Shown here: piece after piece, positions 1-9,643 of the stretch
Layout: each line of letters opens with the position of its first letter
Numbering within the stretch: the first letter of the stretch is position 1
Assembly: GCA_016177145.1 (NCBI GenBank)
Contig: JACOVV010000037.1
Span: 1 to 14,631, forward strand
Length of the DNA: 14,631 nucleotides
Source: Candidatus Omnitrophota bacterium
GTDB lineage: Bacteria; Omnitrophota; Gorgyraeia; JACOVV01
Reading direction: 5' to 3'
Notes under the pieces: generated by a model
What the model was told of the DNA's origin: nothing
Database searches by the model: none
Seen by the model: only the letters and a program-made list of their open reading frames with translations
Program-made: the position numbers and the translations under genes

Positions 1-45
1 CCAAAGGGGGAGAACCGTTACCGTTTAGAGGAGTTCCAGCGTTGA
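1..45 (+). CDS. C-terminal end of an upstream gene (partial)
   Basis: Frame 1 is open from the window edge and ends at a TGA at 43-45, giving a short tail PKGENRYRLEEFQR. The stop overlaps the TTG start of the next gene in the sequence TTGA. This matches the tight start/stop overlaps of the downstream genes, so an upstream member of the same operon is plausible. Fourteen codons are too few to identify a product, and the frame could be open by chance. Confidence 0.35.
   Translation, partial: PKGENRYRLEEFQR
27..33 (+). promoter_or_regulatory. Ribosome binding site of the dehydrogenase-like gene
   Basis: AGAGGAG is a strong Shine-Dalgarno-like sequence placed 8 bases before a TTG codon at 42. 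It decides the start: the non-ATG codon is favoured because it has this site, leads directly into a good signal-like N-terminus (MKRFFSLLLAIIVSS) and overlaps an upstream stop. Confidence 0.6.
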
Positions 46-3000
46 AACGTTTTTTCTCTCTACTTTTGGCGATTATTGTCAGCAGTAATATTTTGGGCGG
101 GTCATCTCCTTCCCTGCTGGCGCCTTATTCCATCGCTGTTCTTTCCTTAGACGAAGCCGCGCAGAGATTCTTTAGTCCATCCTCGACCCAAGAAGATCAT
201 CAAAGACTAGTCCAATTTTTATCAGAGCAGGGGGAAGAAGCGATCCATGGATTCGCCCGGCTCATTTGTGAAGACCGCAATATCTCCCAGGAAGAATTCG
301 GCCCTTACGTGATTCCTCCCTACCAGGGAAAGTACCCGCCGCGCGGACAGATCTCCATTGGAACAGACGGAAGACCCTATAACATTCCCAGCAGTGAGGG
401 AGAGTTCGCGCGCGAGCGGCTTCGCCTGATGGCGGAGCTGGCGGTCCAGCGGGCGCTGGGGAGAAAGGTCGTGACCGCTGTCGGGATCGGCCACGTTGGC
501 ACCGCGATGATGTGCGTTACTGCCGACGCGGTGATTGACACGCAGGGGAGGGAGTTGGGGATTGTCCGCAGCGAGACGCCGAAATTCCGCAGGCCGCTCT
601 CCGGCCAAGTGAACCCGTATTTCGTGGCGGGGTATCAACGGACCTCCACGCATTCTTCCTTTAAGGTGGATTTTGTGAACGCTGGAAGAGCTCCGATCGA
701 GTCTCAGGATGAGAGTGTTGAAAGAATCGTCAGGGAGTCACGAGAGAGGGGGAATTTAAGAGCGACCTTCCTGCCGGAGAGTTTATCGGCTTCCGATGTG
801 ATTCTCGTTGAGACGGAAGTCCATGTGCATAAACTGGGCAAGCAGGTCGAGCTGTCTCCTGTGGAATTAAAAGCCACCGAGTCATTACTCTCCCAGGTTG
901 GGAGCTTGGCCCACCCTAGTTCGCTGATCATCGTTGAAAGCACGGCAATGCCGGGGTATACCCAGAACGTGGTGGTCCCTCTGATAGATCAAAAGTTCCG
1001 CGAAAGAGGATTGATCCCGGAAGGCGAACACGCCAAAGTCGCTTACTCTCCTCAATTCCTCCAGCCGGGGCCTCAGTGGTTAAAGACCCTCATGGAATTC
1101 AAACGGTATGGACGCGGGGTCACGGACGCGGCGACCCATGACCTGGAGGATTATTTTAAGAATGTCGGGTTTAATTACGAGATCCCTGAGAGTGTCCAGT
1201 GGGCCGAGTTTGTCAAAATCGCGGATAACGCTCTCTTCTACAGCTTACTGGAGATTACGGTCGCTTTCCTGGAGTCGGCTGAAGAGATGGGGCTGGATGC
1301 CTGGAAAGCGATTGAGGCGATTATCTCTGTCCGTCCTGACCAGCGTGGTTTCCTGAAATTTGTCCCGCAGATGCAGGTGGGGGGGTATTGCATTCCAAAA
1401 GAACTGATCTTCGCGATTCGCGCCCTGACTTCCTATTACGGCGTCAGCGAATTGGAGATTATGGAAATTTTCAAGAGCCGGCTGGTGGCCGCCAATATGA
1501 GTGATTTCCGGGCGGAGAAGGTTGTGGACAAACATCTCCTGCTGGCTTTGTCGGAGCGGGGAATTCCGTTTGAAGGGGCCCGGCTGGGGATCCTGGGTGT
1601 CGCTTATAAAGGAGGGATTGCCGATACCCGGATGAGCGGATCCCAGCGGCTGGCGGTGAGGGCCGCCGATTATGGAATGAAAGTGGAAGCGACCGACCCC
1701 TTCAGCCGCTCCTGGTCTGAGATTCAAAATCTGAATCCTTACGACACGACTGACTGGTCCTATGGACTCAGAAACCAGCAGGCATTGCGGTCTCTTCAGG
1801 TTCGGTACCAGCCGGGGCCGGAAGGGTTTTTAGATTTCATCAGCCCTTATCAGGACGCGGTGGTGATTGCTACCCCTCATCACGCCTATTTTGGGGTCCA
1901 CCAGTCCCAGGAGAGCCGGACCGTTGAAGATTCTGAAGGGAACAAAACCGTTTTCCCCGGCCTTGACCCGGTCAAAGCCGCCGCCCGGATGCTCGGGCTC
2001 GAAGGCCGGGTGATCATGGACACGTTCAACTATCTTTCCGACGAAGATATCCGGATTTTCCTTGCCCTGGGATGGGATGTGAGGGCTTTGGGCAAGGGGC
2101 ATATTGATCTTTTGAAAACCAAGCTGACGCTCCAGGACAAAATAGGCGCGACGGAGAAATTGTTAAAGGAATTGGAACGGCTTTCGGATCCGGAAGTGTT
2201 GGCGCAGGCCAACAAAGAGGGCTCTGTTCTCCGGATGGAATGGATTACGGAAGCGATCCATGTGGCCCAGGCGAAATTGGCTTACCTGACCTCCCAGCGG
2301 GATATTCGCGGCGGAGAGGGAATCCAGAGGCGGCGGTTAAAATTGGAGTATTATCGCGCGAAGACAGAACAGGAACTGCGATTCGCTCATGAAGCGGAAC
2401 AGAAAGCCCTTCGGATGAAATTAAATTTCTTCAACCATGCGGACAACTACATTCGTCTTATCCAGGATCCTGACGCCACAGAGGGAAAGAAGAAAGCGGA
2501 GCGAGAACAGGTCAAGCGATTTTTAACCCGATATAAGAATCTGAAGGAGGAACAAATCAGGAACTCCTACAGAGGCCTCATGGAAAAGATCAGTAACCCA
2601 AGATGGCGAAGGGCCGGGGCGTTAATGATTCAAAATGCCCAGACGATGGGAGCGATCGGGCGAGTTCTTGGGGGAAGTCGTCTGACGGCCCCCGGTTCAG
2701 CAAGAGAGATCCAAAGGAGACTGGCTGAGTTGAAATATGTCGAAGACCAGCAGGTTTTGTTACGGAATGACTTGGATCGTTTCATCGAATCGTTGCCCCC
2801 CTTGTTCAGGAGTGAAATTAAGCAGGAGCTCGCGCGGACCGAACGCCGGCCGGATTTGGCGTTATCAGGGCGGTCTACCAGCAACAATCAGGTGGATTTG
2901 CTCCAACTGACAGAGAAAGAGAAATCCCTGGGGTGGCGGATTGTGATTCAGGATCGAGTGTATGAGGATCCGGAACAGGAAAAAGCGCGGGTGAATGATC

Positions 3001-5615
3001 GCAAGAAGCGAGGAGTTTATGTTATTTACCGTGACACGATCACGGATCCGGAGACAGGCCAGATGCTCGAATTTGTTCCCTTCACGATTTACACCCAGGA
3101 TTCCACGGGCAGAATCGTCAAGATGGAGGACCCCCAGGGTTTCTCAAGGGCCCGGACGGTGAAATGGCGCAAGGACGCGGAAGTCGGAAAAAATGCCGCG
3201 ATCAGTCCGCTCTGGTCCAAATTCATGGTCAAAGTGCCGCTCAATATCGTCGGCGTGGAGGGAAAGACCTTCACTCCGGAGTTGTTCACGAATTTTACCA
3301 AACTTCCTCTGGAGGACCGGGAATGGCTGATGCGCGGGGTTTTTGGAAGAGGGAAAATTCTCTCAACGGTCAAAGGAGAAAAGCAATCGCGCTACTACCT
3401 TCTGATGGACGTCAATCTGGATTCCGGCACGGTTGCCCGGGGCCGGGGAGGCATTTTGATGCGGGCCGATACCGATGAGCCGGTGGTGATCACAACCGAA
3501 GAAGGGACGGAGCAGGTGGTGATGTTAAAGGCCTCGGGAACGCATCTTCCGATGGACGCCTCTGGACTGAATCTCGATACAAGCCGTGTCGTCCAGGGGG
3601 GACGGGTGCTTCATGACCGCTACAGCTATACCGACCGGCAGACAGGTCAGCCGTTCGCGGAGATTGAACTTTACGATGGTCAATTGGTGGAATTCCCGCT
3701 CAAAGATGGGTTTGTCGTTTTCATCCGGGCAGGCAAGATTGAAACCATCCGGAATCATCAAGGAGACGTGGTGACGGCAGAGTTTGATCTTAGTTCCAGA
3801 GAGGATGAAAATGGTCTGGCTGTGACTGTCCAGGCAAAAGGGACCGGTGAATCTTATGGAATGGTTCGTTTCCAGGAAAAGAGAACGGTTTCGGCGGTCA
3901 TCCTGGGGACTCATCAAATTCGAGTCAGAGAGGGGACAATTGCCGAAATCCGGGAATTTGAAAGAGGAAACAGTGTTTTAGAACAGCTCGCGGTCAGTCA
4001 CGAAAAACTTTCCCGAACCAGCAAAACGGCGATGGGGCAGATCCCAGGCCACACGCGGGAGGCGGCGCCGGATGAAATTCTGAAAATGGAAGGGACTCCA
4101 CCGTACAATCAGGGAAAGACGGCGAGAGCACTGCTCCGGCTGGCTTTTCAGTATGAGGGATCTGATTTCCCATTGCAGCAGCTTTGGCGGGCGGTCCCTT
4201 CAACGGCGCGCCAGGGGTGGATGCTCTATGGAACAGAAGAGGATTTCGATCCGGTGAAAATGACGCGTGAAATGGCCTGGAACGCGGCCGAGGTATTGGG
4301 ACAGGACCTGGCTTCGGTGCATATCGCTCTCAACCCGGACAACATTTATTCCACCGGTTATTTTACCGACGAAGACAGCCAGATTCCTCTCTATAACGAG
4401 CGGGACCCTTACGGGGCGTTTTTCAAATATTTCGGGTATTACATGCAGTTGGCCTACTGGGATTTCCAGGGAGCCAAAGATAATAATTATGACACGATTG
4501 AGTTGTCCCGTTTTCCAGAATGGGTGAACGCTTTCCTGAACCATCTGCTGGAGACACGGCATGGAGGAATGCTGTTGGTCCGAAACCCTCAAAAATTCCA
4601 GCGGTTTCGCCAACTTGCCAAGGGATTGGTTTGGAATCCGAAAGGACTCGAAGAGTTTGAGAATGATTTCATGCGGACCCTCTGGCAGGAATACCTCGCT
4701 CATCATGTCCTGCGCAACCGGTTAGAGCGGGGGTATGACCCGACGCTGGAGAGCACTTATTCCGGCAGTGAGGCAAAGTATCGCTATGATCCGAATGACC
4801 CGAAAAAGGCGATGGAGTTTATTCAAAAACAAAGAGAACTATTGACCGTGGCCAAACGTTTGATCGAAGAAGAAAATTACGATCCGCTCTACCAGGGCAT
4901 TCAGCCTTTCGATTTCGAGGCGGCTTTTGAAGAGTTAGACCGTAAAGGACGATCGATTGACTCTCTTGAATTGTTAGTAGGTCGATCAGCTCAGGAGAAC
5001 AAATACGCGGACGTTTACCGTTTGAGTTTCTACCCGGAGCTCAAACCGAACGTTTTCTCACTGCTCGACTTTAACGCGTTAAAGAGGGGAGATCAAAAAT
5101 TGCGTTTAGTCATCGCGCAAGCGCTCCCGACCGTCTTGAAAGAAAAAGTGGATGTGGCTCTACAGCAGGGATTGTCCGCCACAGAATCGCGGGTCGGTCA
5201 GCTTTATTTTGAAGGGCTGGAAAAGTATCCCGAATGGGGCGATTTTCCGTTAGTTCCCGCTTATTTTGGCGCGTGGTTTTCCGGCGAGGGGCCGGCGGAG
5301 GTAACGACGCATCAGGATGCGGAGAGGGTTTACCGCCAGATGACGCTGGATTATCGTGAAACGCGGCAGGCGATCCCGCGAATTTCACAATTGGGAAATG
5401 TTACTTTCAGTGAACCGGCAGTGACTGAAGAAGGACTCGAATTTTCTTATCAACGAGAAGACGCGATCCAGGGACGGAGCGTGGTCCATGTGAAGGTTGA
5501 CCTGGGACAGCGGCGGGTGTTTATTATGGAGGGTTCTTCTACGGTATCTCCTCCTGCTTCTGCCGACGAAGGGGCGCGGCCGGCAGAGGAACAGGCGCTG
5601 GGGAGTTACCTATGA
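42..5615 (+). CDS. Giant protein with N-terminal UDP-glucose/GDP-mannose dehydrogenase-like module
   Basis: Residues 1-20 form a hydrophobic signal-like segment. Residues ~140-690 follow the nucleotide-sugar dehydrogenase fold, which oxidises a UDP- or GDP-sugar to the uronic acid with NAD+. The NAD-binding stretch is VGIGHVGTAM (147-156). The strand-loop ESTAMPGYT is at 299-307 and SPQFLQPG at 336-343. Lys392 and Asn396 lie in EFVKIADN. QVGGYCIPKE (445-454) places the catalytic Cys at 450, with Glu454 where the family usually has Asp. GVAYKGGIADTR (519-530) and the C-terminal UDP-binding-like domain (~600-690) follow. Family members are usually about 400-450 residues, so ~1150 residues are extra. 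Residues ~690-940 are charged and helical, probably coiled coil. Residues ~960-1330 look beta-rich. Residues ~1380-1860 are helical and aromatic-rich and not recognised. The insertion between the glycine loop and the next strand (~160-210) is also unusual. The stop overlaps the next start (ATGA). Family assignment of the N-terminal part is firm; substrate, location and role of the rest are unknown. Confidence 0.8.
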   Translation: MKRFFSLLLAIIVSSNILGGSSPSLLAPYSIAVLSLDEAAQRFFSPSSTQEDHQRLVQFLSEQGEEAIHGFARLICEDRNISQEEFGPYVIPPYQGKYPPRGQISIGTDGRPYNIPSSEGEFARERLRLMAELAVQRALGRKVVTAVGIGHVGTAMMCVTADAVIDTQGRELGIVRSETPKFRRPLSGQVNPYFVAGYQRTSTHSSFKVDFVNAGRAPIESQDESVERIVRESRERGNLRATFLPESLSASDVILVETEVHVHKLGKQVELSPVELKATESLLSQVGSLAHPSSLIIVESTAMPGYTQNVVVPLIDQKFRERGLIPEGEHAKVAYSPQFLQPGPQWLKTLMEFKRYGRGVTDAATHDLEDYFKNVGFNYEIPESVQWAEFVKIADNALFYSLLEITVAFLESAEEMGLDAWKAIEAIISVRPDQRGFLKFVPQMQVGGYCIPKELIFAIRALTSYYGVSELEIMEIFKSRLVAANMSDFRAEKVVDKHLLLALSERGIPFEGARLGILGVAYKGGIADTRMSGSQRLAVRAADYGMKVEATDPFSRSWSEIQNLNPYDTTDWSYGLRNQQALRSLQVRYQPGPEGFLDFISPYQDAVVIATPHHAYFGVHQSQESRTVEDSEGNKTVFPGLDPVKAAARMLGLEGRVIMDTFNYLSDEDIRIFLALGWDVRALGKGHIDLLKTKLTLQDKIGATEKLLKELERLSDPEVLAQANKEGSVLRMEWITEAIHVAQAKLAYLTSQRDIRGGEGIQRRRLKLEYYRAKTEQELRFAHEAEQKALRMKLNFFNHADNYIRLIQDPDATEGKKKAEREQVKRFLTRYKNLKEEQIRNSYRGLMEKISNPRWRRAGALMIQNAQTMGAIGRVLGGSRLTAPGSAREIQRRLAELKYVEDQQVLLRNDLDRFIESLPPLFRSEIKQELARTERRPDLALSGRSTSNNQVDLLQLTEKEKSLGWRIVIQDRVYEDPEQEKARVNDRKKRGVYVIYRDTITDPETGQMLEFVPFTIYTQDSTGRIVKMEDPQGFSRARTVKWRKDAEVGKNAAISPLWSKFMVKVPLNIVGVEGKTFTPELFTNFTKLPLEDREWLMRGVFGRGKILSTVKGEKQSRYYLLMDVNLDSGTVARGRGGILMRADTDEPVVITTEEGTEQVVMLKASGTHLPMDASGLNLDTSRVVQGGRVLHDRYSYTDRQTGQPFAEIELYDGQLVEFPLKDGFVVFIRAGKIETIRNHQGDVVTAEFDLSSREDENGLAVTVQAKGTGESYGMVRFQEKRTVSAVILGTHQIRVREGTIAEIREFERGNSVLEQLAVSHEKLSRTSKTAMGQIPGHTREAAPDEILKMEGTPPYNQGKTARALLRLAFQYEGSDFPLQQLWRAVPSTARQGWMLYGTEEDFDPVKMTREMAWNAAEVLGQDLASVHIALNPDNIYSTGYFTDEDSQIPLYNERDPYGAFFKYFGYYMQLAYWDFQGAKDNNYDTIELSRFPEWVNAFLNHLLETRHGGMLLVRNPQKFQRFRQLAKGLVWNPKGLEEFENDFMRTLWQEYLAHHVLRNRLERGYDPTLESTYSGSEAKYRYDPNDPKKAMEFIQKQRELLTVAKRLIEEENYDPLYQGIQPFDFEAAFEELDRKGRSIDSLELLVGRSAQENKYADVYRLSFYPELKPNVFSLLDFNALKRGDQKLRLVIAQALPTVLKEKVDVALQQGLSATESRVGQLYFEGLEKYPEWGDFPLVPAYFGAWFSGEGPAEVTTHQDAERVYRQMTLDYRETRQAIPRISQLGNVTFSEPAVTEEGLEFSYQREDAIQGRSVVHVKVDLGQRRVFIMEGSSTVSPPASADEGARPAEEQALGSYL

Positions 5616-8600
5616 AAATCATTCGCGCGCCCATTCTTTTTTTTCTGGCGCTTTCACAATTGTTTTATAATGTTTCTAACGCCTTCGTGGACTTGCCGAG
5701 GACTATCCCTTCGTCAACACTCGCTTCCCAGGCACAGCTTTCACCGGAATTAAACCAGTGGCGTCCGGAATTTGAACCGATTGCCGTATTAGGGCGAGAC
5801 TTAGGGCCGGAGTACGGGATTACTCTCCCGGAAGAAACTGCCGGACTAAAAGCATTCCTCTCATCGGCCATTCAGAGAATTCCGGAAGATCAATTGGATG
5901 GTTTTCTAGTTGCGCTGGCCCAGGCGATGAGCCGGGTGGATTCTTATTGGCAAAAGCCGATCGCGGAGCATATTAAGAAGGAAGTCTCCGCTCGTCCTTT
6001 AAAGACGATCGCCACGGTCATTCAGGCAAGTTCGCCTTGGTTGAACAACCGGACGTATGAGTCGCTTCTGGTCGGCGAAGAGGGGAGAGCGCTGAGCGGT
6101 CAGGAAATTCTTCAATGGGCGCTGGGATTAGAGCAATTCTACACGAGTCAAGCCGCTCAAAAAAATCCGTATCACCGGATCCGCGCGCTCATCTATCTGC
6201 ACCATCTTTACCGCTTCAGTTTGATCGGAAAAGGGTTTCATCATCCGGCCGTGATTCCCAAAGAAGGGGTCGAGGCCTTCAATGAGGGAGAAAGTGAGCG
6301 GGCGATTGAGATTTACCAGCAGGTCATGCGGGAACAGGGCCCCAGTGAAGCGCTGTTTACCGCCCTCGCGGCCGGCTACCGGAAGCTCGCCTGGCAGCAG
6401 GCGCTGGAAATTGTCCAGGACGCGGTCAAGAAAAGCGATCCCCGGAATGGCCCGCTGTTTCAAACAGAATCGCTGGAACAGTATTCCCTGAGAATTGCTG
6501 AAGTTTTCGCGGCAGGCGACGCGCAGACAAATCTAACTCCTATCGGTCAGGAAGAGAGCTCCGTGCGGGCCGATCCCACCAAAACACTCTGGTCGGATAT
6601 TTTCTTCTTGGCGATGCTCCTTCCCGAATGGGCCAAAGTGCTGAATTTTTCTTCCTTTTTGGCGGTAGATCACTCCGTTGGAAATGGGTCGGAAGACTCT
6701 ACCCCGCCAGGACGGCCGGTGGAGGTATTTGTCCGTAAAATCAAGGAACCGGTCATTCGGCTGGTTTCCCTTGACCTGAAGACGAGTAAAGATGTGGAGA
6801 GTCTTGAAGATTTATTCAATTTCACCAGCGATTATTTGGGATTGCTCAAAGCGGCAGTGATTGCTTCGGGGATTGTCCCACCTTCTTTTCAAGGAGAGTC
6901 CATTGAGTTAAAAGAAGTGCTTCGTCGTTTCCTGGGAGAAGAAGGGGGAATCGAACTTGTCACGTATGTCCATGGAATTCCCAAGGGCTCTCGTCTGGCG
7001 GTCAGCACGACATTGTTATCGGCGATTATTGCCAAACTCATGCGGTTTAGCGGGCAGTTCAATGAGCAGGAAGGTTCCCTGGCCGAAGAAGAACTGCGCC
7101 TGTTGGTCTCCCGGACTCTGTTGGCGGAGTGGCTGGGGGGATCCGGCGGCGGGTTTCAGGATACCGCGGGACCTCACCCCGGGATCCGGACGGTAGAAGC
7201 GATACTCAGTCAACCCGGTGATCCCGAACATGGCATCAGCCGGGGGCGGTTGGTTCCCTCTTTTAACCGTTTCAGTCCTCAGGAAGAAGAAAGAGCGATT
7301 GCCGCGCTCCGGGAATCTTTGGTGATGGTTCATGGCGGTTTGTCCCAAAACGTCGGGCCCATTCTGCAGGAAGTCACCGAAGAATTTCTGGTTCGCTCGG
7401 AGAGGGCGTGGAAGGCGCGTCAGGGGAGCGCTGTTTTGTTTCCGCAGATCGTCGAAGCGCTCAAAAGAGGAGATATGAAAGAATTAGGACGCTTGACGGA
7501 GCAGGATTGGGAGTTGACCCAGGAAGTCATCCCGCGTGTAAACAACGCCTACACGCAAACTCTGCTCGATCGCTTAAAAGAACATTTCGGCGAAGATTTC
7601 TGGGGGTTTGTCATGCTGGGGGGGGCGTCCACCGGCGGGATGTCGTTCCTGGTGAATCCCGCGCGGAAACAGGAATTTAAAAAAGTCGTCTTTCGGTTTA
7701 TGCGTGAATTGAAAGACCAAATGAAAGACGGTTATCCCTTCGCGATTGATCCGGTAGTCTACAGTTTTGACGTGGATCGAGAAGGAATTCAAGCCCATGT
7801 GGTTACGGAAGGACTGATGCCGCGGGAGTACTACGCTTTTGTCCTGGCGCAAATCGTCCAGCGATGGGAGCGCTCCGTAAACGATCAAGAAAAAACAGAG
7901 GTGGAAGATTGGATCCATGCCCATACCAATGAATTGAGGCGTCTCTTTGAACGGAAACAGCGGGAGAGAGAAGGAAAGCTGGAGTGGTCTGGGGAGGATC
8001 AACATAGATTATTAGATATTGACGACATAAGATCACTTTATGAGATCATGTTTGAGACCACGTTAAGCGTCGGAACAGCCGGTTTCCAATTAAGTCAGGG
8101 CGATGATCAAGCAGTCCAGGAGAGTCTTGACCTCTATGGGTTTGATCCGGAGAGTTTTGACGCCAATGTCAGCGCGCTGGAAAATGGCGGGATCGGAGTC
8201 CGGCAGAACCGTTTGCCGGCGACGGCGCGGTTAAAAGATATCTCCAACGGAGATGTGGTCTCTCTGGAAGGAGAAGAGCCGGGTGTTTCATCCCAGACAA
8301 GCCCGCTTCTTCAAGGAGAAGTCGGCGTGATCATCTTAGCGGGGGGCAAGGGGGGGCGGTATACCGGCGGAGAAGAAGCGGTGAAAGCCCTCGCTGAAGC
8401 GTTTGATGGAAAGTCCTTCATGGAAATCAATCTGTCATCGCTGGAGGCAAGGCAGGGGGATGGAAGAGAGGAAAATATCCCAGTCGCCGTCACAACCAGT
8501 TTCCTGACAGACCATCAGATCAGAGGTTGGTTGTCCCGCCAGGGATGGATAGAGGAGGGGGCGCATGGAGTCAGAGTGTATTTTTCGACAGGGAGGTTTG

Positions 8601-9643
8601 TTTCACAAAAGGTCAATCCCACACAAATAGATTTAGAATTTGCTCTCTTAGAAGAACCCCGCGAGCGGGCATTAACGCCTCAGCAGCGAAAAATTCAGAA
8701 AGACGCCGCTGGTTCCATGATCCATTGGGTTGACCAAAGAACAGAAGAGACCGGTCGAATTTATCGTCATAACACACCTCCCCAGCGGCTGGTTCCGCCA
8801 GGACATCTCTACGAAATCCCCAGTATGATGGTCAATGGGGCTCTGGCCAGGATGCTGTTGGAGAACCCGCGGATGAAAGAAGTATTTGTGAAGGGGGTTG
8901 ACGTTATTGGAGCGGTCCCTACGGATGAGCTGATTCAAGAACACCGTCAGAGCGGCCGGGTCATGTCGGGGTTAGTCGTCAGCCGCTGGATGGGGGATGA
9001 GGGGAGCGCTTTGGTCGTTGACGAGGAGGGAAATCCGTATTATCTCCCCGGGTTCGCCATGCCGGTGAAAGGAATGGAGTACGATTTCAAATATTATGAT
9101 TCCAACGCCTATGTCATCAGCATTGATGAATTTCTTCTTCTCTTTGGCCTCACCCGCCGGGATTTATTCGATTCACTTGGAGAAGATGAATCTGCCAGTC
9201 GGGCAAAGGAAAAAATATTGGAGGGAATCCGGAGAGTGGCGTCACTGGTGCCTACTTATGTCGTCCTCAAAGAGACCGCCGAACGCTGGGGACTGGGACA
9301 AAAAGACATGTATCTCACCGCGCAGTTTGAGAAGCTCTTTGGCGATTTGACTCATCCCAGGATATGGCGGCGTTCTTTGGAACAGATCCGTGAACAAGTC
9401 TCCAGAGAGGAATGGAATCAGGTATTCCTGCCGCTATGGGAAAAACTGGAACAAAACGGCTGGAGACCGGTACAATATATCAAAGTGAATCGGCTGGCGG
9501 GACAGAATTTCAAACATGTCAGTGAGCTCCCCGACTTGGAGAAAGACGGGACCCGGAGATTTATCGGCTCCTTGGTCCGTCGTGACCAGACAGAGACGAT
9601 GGAGACCGCTAGAAGAAACGATAGAATCGCCCAACAATTATGA
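5612..9643 (+). CDS. Bifunctional-looking protein: fucokinase-like GHMP kinase plus UDPGP-type sugar-1-phosphate uridylyltransferase
   Basis: An N-terminal hydrophobic segment (APILFFLALSQLFYNVSNAF, 6-25) looks like a signal peptide or anchor. Residues ~45-300 are helical, with a TPR-like patch near 223-275. Residues ~315-690 resemble L-fucokinase-type GHMP kinases: VRADPTKTLWSD (318-329) aligns with the VRIDLAGGWSD region, PKGSRLAVST (457-466) with the PxGSGLGTSS phosphate loop, GGSGGGFQDTAG (509-520) with the GGGWQDQ motif, and LGGASTGGMSF (669-679) with the C-terminal GAGGGG loop. Several loop glycines are replaced (Arg461, Ala463), so activity is uncertain. Residues ~900-1320 resemble UDPGP-family uridylyltransferases: LAGGKGGR (909-916), VAVTTSFLTDHQI (958-970), VPPGHLYEIP (1061-1070), a GVDVIGAVPTDELI segment (1095-1108) and a DSNAYVIS strand (1163-1170). 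Such enzymes make UDP-sugars from sugar-1-phosphate and UTP. The gene overlaps both neighbours by ATGA. GGGGAG sits 6 bases before the start. Fold assignments are by motif reading; the sugar is unknown. Confidence 0.65.
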   Translation: MKIIRAPILFFLALSQLFYNVSNAFVDLPRTIPSSTLASQAQLSPELNQWRPEFEPIAVLGRDLGPEYGITLPEETAGLKAFLSSAIQRIPEDQLDGFLVALAQAMSRVDSYWQKPIAEHIKKEVSARPLKTIATVIQASSPWLNNRTYESLLVGEEGRALSGQEILQWALGLEQFYTSQAAQKNPYHRIRALIYLHHLYRFSLIGKGFHHPAVIPKEGVEAFNEGESERAIEIYQQVMREQGPSEALFTALAAGYRKLAWQQALEIVQDAVKKSDPRNGPLFQTESLEQYSLRIAEVFAAGDAQTNLTPIGQEESSVRADPTKTLWSDIFFLAMLLPEWAKVLNFSSFLAVDHSVGNGSEDSTPPGRPVEVFVRKIKEPVIRLVSLDLKTSKDVESLEDLFNFTSDYLGLLKAAVIASGIVPPSFQGESIELKEVLRRFLGEEGGIELVTYVHGIPKGSRLAVSTTLLSAIIAKLMRFSGQFNEQEGSLAEEELRLLVSRTLLAEWLGGSGGGFQDTAGPHPGIRTVEAILSQPGDPEHGISRGRLVPSFNRFSPQEEERAIAALRESLVMVHGGLSQNVGPILQEVTEEFLVRSERAWKARQGSAVLFPQIVEALKRGDMKELGRLTEQDWELTQEVIPRVNNAYTQTLLDRLKEHFGEDFWGFVMLGGASTGGMSFLVNPARKQEFKKVVFRFMRELKDQMKDGYPFAIDPVVYSFDVDREGIQAHVVTEGLMPREYYAFVLAQIVQRWERSVNDQEKTEVEDWIHAHTNELRRLFERKQREREGKLEWSGEDQHRLLDIDDIRSLYEIMFETTLSVGTAGFQLSQGDDQAVQESLDLYGFDPESFDANVSALENGGIGVRQNRLPATARLKDISNGDVVSLEGEEPGVSSQTSPLLQGEVGVIILAGGKGGRYTGGEEAVKALAEAFDGKSFMEINLSSLEARQGDGREENIPVAVTTSFLTDHQIRGWLSRQGWIEEGAHGVRVYFSTGRFVSQKVNPTQIDLEFALLEEPRERALTPQQRKIQKDAAGSMIHWVDQRTEETGRIYRHNTPPQRLVPPGHLYEIPSMMVNGALARMLLENPRMKEVFVKGVDVIGAVPTDELIQEHRQSGRVMSGLVVSRWMGDEGSALVVDEEGNPYYLPGFAMPVKGMEYDFKYYDSNAYVISIDEFLLLFGLTRRDLFDSLGEDESASRAKEKILEGIRRVASLVPTYVVLKETAERWGLGQKDMYLTAQFEKLFGDLTHPRIWRRSLEQIREQVSREEWNQVFLPLWEKLEQNGWRPVQYIKVNRLAGQNFKHVSELPDLEKDGTRRFIGSLVRRDQTETMETARRNDRIAQQL

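Noticed and set aside
1245-1727. Antisense open frame of 160 codons opposite the dehydrogenase active-site region
   Set aside because: It covers the most conserved part of the dehydrogenase on the other strand and has no protein-family character.
4200-4706. Antisense open frame of 168 codons within the giant gene
   Set aside because: It is a shadow of the well-supported plus-strand gene, with no recognisable motif or ribosome binding site.
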